Assembly: GCA_029167225.1 (NCBI GenBank)
Contig: JARFNK010000005.1
Coordinates: forward strand, 186,001-250,000
DNA length: 64,000 nt
Origin: Sphingobium arseniciresistens
Lineage (GTDB): Bacteria; Pseudomonadota; Alphaproteobacteria; Sphingomonadales; Sphingomonadaceae
Reading direction: 5' to 3'
Positions 63,215 to 64,000 of this stretch are shown here, piece after piece; positions within the stretch are counted from its first letter, which is position 1, and each line of letters starts with the position of its first letter. Under the pieces are notes generated by a model. It saw only the letters and a program-made list of their open reading frames with translations. It was not told the DNA's origin and made no database searches. A program made the translations under genes and the position numbers.

Positions 63215-64000
63215 ATGGCGAAAGTGAAGGTGGCGATCATCGGATCGGGCAACATCGGGACCGACCTGATGATCAAGGTGATGCGTCTGTCTGATGTGCT
63301 GGAAATGGGCGTGATGGTGGGGATCGACCCGGCCTCCGACGGCCTTGCCCGGGCTAGCCGCATGGGCGTTGCTACCACGCACGAAGGGATCGACGGGCTG
63401 ATCGCCATGCCCGAGTTTGCGGACGTCGAAATCGTGTTCGACGCCACCAGCGCGGGCGCGCACAAGCGCAACAGCGAACTTGTGCTCGCCGCCGGCAAGC
63501 GGATGATCGACCTCACCCCGGCCGCGATCGGGCCCTATGTGATCCCGCCGGTCAACGGCGAGACCTGCCTCGATGCCAAGAACGTCAACATGGTGACCTG
63601 CGGCGGCCAGGCGACGATCCCGATCGTCGCGGCGGTCAACCGCGTGTCCAAGGTATTTTATGGCGAGATCGTCGCCTCGATCGCATCGAAGAGCGCCGGC
63701 CCCGGCACCCGGGCCAACATCGACGAGTTCACCGAAACCACTTCGCAGGCGATCATGGACGTCGGCGGGGCGACGCGCGGCAAGGCGATCATCGTGCTCA
63801 ATCCGGCCGAACCGCCGCTGATCATGCGCGACACCGTCTATTGCCTGTGCGACGATGCCGACCAGGACGCGATCCGCAAGTCGGTGCACGACATGGTTGC
63901 CGAAGTGCAGAGCTATGTCCCTGGCTACCGGCTCAAGCAAGCGGTGCAGTTCGAGCATATCGGCTCCAACCGCCCGCTGCGCATCCCGGAAATGGACGGC
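63215..64000 (+). CDS. mhpF: Acetaldehyde dehydrogenase (acylating), 3' end cut off by window edge
   Basis: The first 262 codons of an acylating acetaldehyde dehydrogenase, which turns acetaldehyde into acetyl-CoA. The N-terminus [20 protein letters not shown] holds the Rossmann motif. The nucleophile cysteine is in [36 protein letters not shown] and [17 protein letters not shown] are typical of MhpF/BphJ. The partner aldolase (MhpE/BphI) normally follows and forms a channel complex with it, so it is expected to the right of the window. Only the N-terminal part is visible. Confidence 0.93.
   Translation, partial: MAKVKVAIIGSGNIGTDLMIKVMRLSDVLEMGVMVGIDPASDGLARASRMGVATTHEGIDGLIAMPEFADVEIVFDATSAGAHKRNSELVLAAGKRMIDLTPAAIGPYVIPPVNGETCLDAKNVNMVTCGGQATIPIVAAVNRVSKVFYGEIVASIASKSAGPGTRANIDEFTETTSQAIMDVGGATRGKAIIVLNPAEPPLIMRDTVYCLCDDADQDAIRKSVHDMVAEVQSYVPGYRLKQAVQFEHIGSNRPLRIPEMDG

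Noticed and set aside
61091-63958. 955-codon minus-strand open frame
   Set aside because: Runs antisense through the M20-like, hydratase and dehydrogenase genes, all of which have clear homology; a GC-rich shadow.
42804-64000. Integrase or insertion sequence marking the island
   Set aside because: No integrase, transposase or att duplication was found within the window; island status rests on gene content and the tRNA position.

Overview
The window is GC-rich chromosomal DNA that reads like a sphingomonad (Alphaproteobacteria, Sphingomonadales: Sphingomonas, Sphingobium or Novosphingobium type). Indicators are many TonB-dependent receptors and an energy transducer TonB, a riboflavin cluster with a RibBX-type protein, a COQ9-like protein, the HisC-TyrC pair, and abundant short palindromic repeats built on TTCGACAGGCTCAGGGCGAA- and TTCCTGCGAACGCAGGAA-type cores. 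No rRNA, CRISPR array, insertion sequence or recognisable integrase was found. One tRNA gene (Gly, GCC anticodon) was found.

Positions 1-42.7 kb are mostly housekeeping. A broken-off HEPN/MtlR-like gene (1-485, minus) precedes plsC and the minus-strand pair hisC-tyrC. A 2-hydroxyacid dehydrogenase follows, then metX-GNAT-metW. Next is a regulated uptake unit: TetR, a candidate 22-bp palindromic operator, a TonB-dependent receptor and an MFS permease. Then come prfC, an aldose-epimerase-like gene, a tiny GIY-YIG gene bracketed by inverted palindromes, rpmI-rplT with lysE and pheS-pheT downstream, a hisN-like phosphatase, gltX, nadE, prs and tonB. The riboflavin operon is ribD-ribE-ribBX-ribH; its RibBX carries an N-terminal helix-turn-helix and inverted repeats lie just upstream. 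An Old Yellow Enzyme, a DMT permease, a COQ9-like gene, feoA-feoB with a Fur-like box, ssb, gloA-gloB and a Trm112-LON-CnoX operon complete this part.

From the tRNA-Gly gene to the right end (42.8-64 kb) the content is accessory. After about 0.9 kb of poorly coding DNA with a CusF-like remnant, a MarR gene diverges from a tightly overlapped operon: class III CoA-transferase, HMG-CoA-lyase-family aldolase and LeuC/LeuD-like hydro-lyase. Its parts fit interconversion of methyl-butenedioates with citramalate, activation to citramalyl-CoA and cleavage to pyruvate and acetyl-CoA (inference). A LysR gene and a second TonB-dependent receptor follow, then a Tat-exported molybdenum hydroxylase of the two-subunit IorAB kind. 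A second operon contains a meta-cleavage hydrolase, a CarAa/2-oxoquinoline-monooxygenase-like Rieske oxygenase and its ferredoxin-type reductase, a BphC-type extradiol dioxygenase, an amidase, an M20-like protein lacking the usual metal ligands, 2-oxopent-4-enoate hydratase and acetaldehyde dehydrogenase (cut by the window end).

Together the accessory genes look like a self-contained catabolic island for a fused-ring N-heteroaromatic: outer-membrane uptake, periplasmic hydroxylation, cytoplasmic ring dioxygenation, meta-cleavage, and breakdown to pyruvate and acetyl-CoA. The true substrate cannot be read from sequence. A 9-base motif, TACATCGAT, recurs at three places in the accessory block and is a candidate shared regulatory element.
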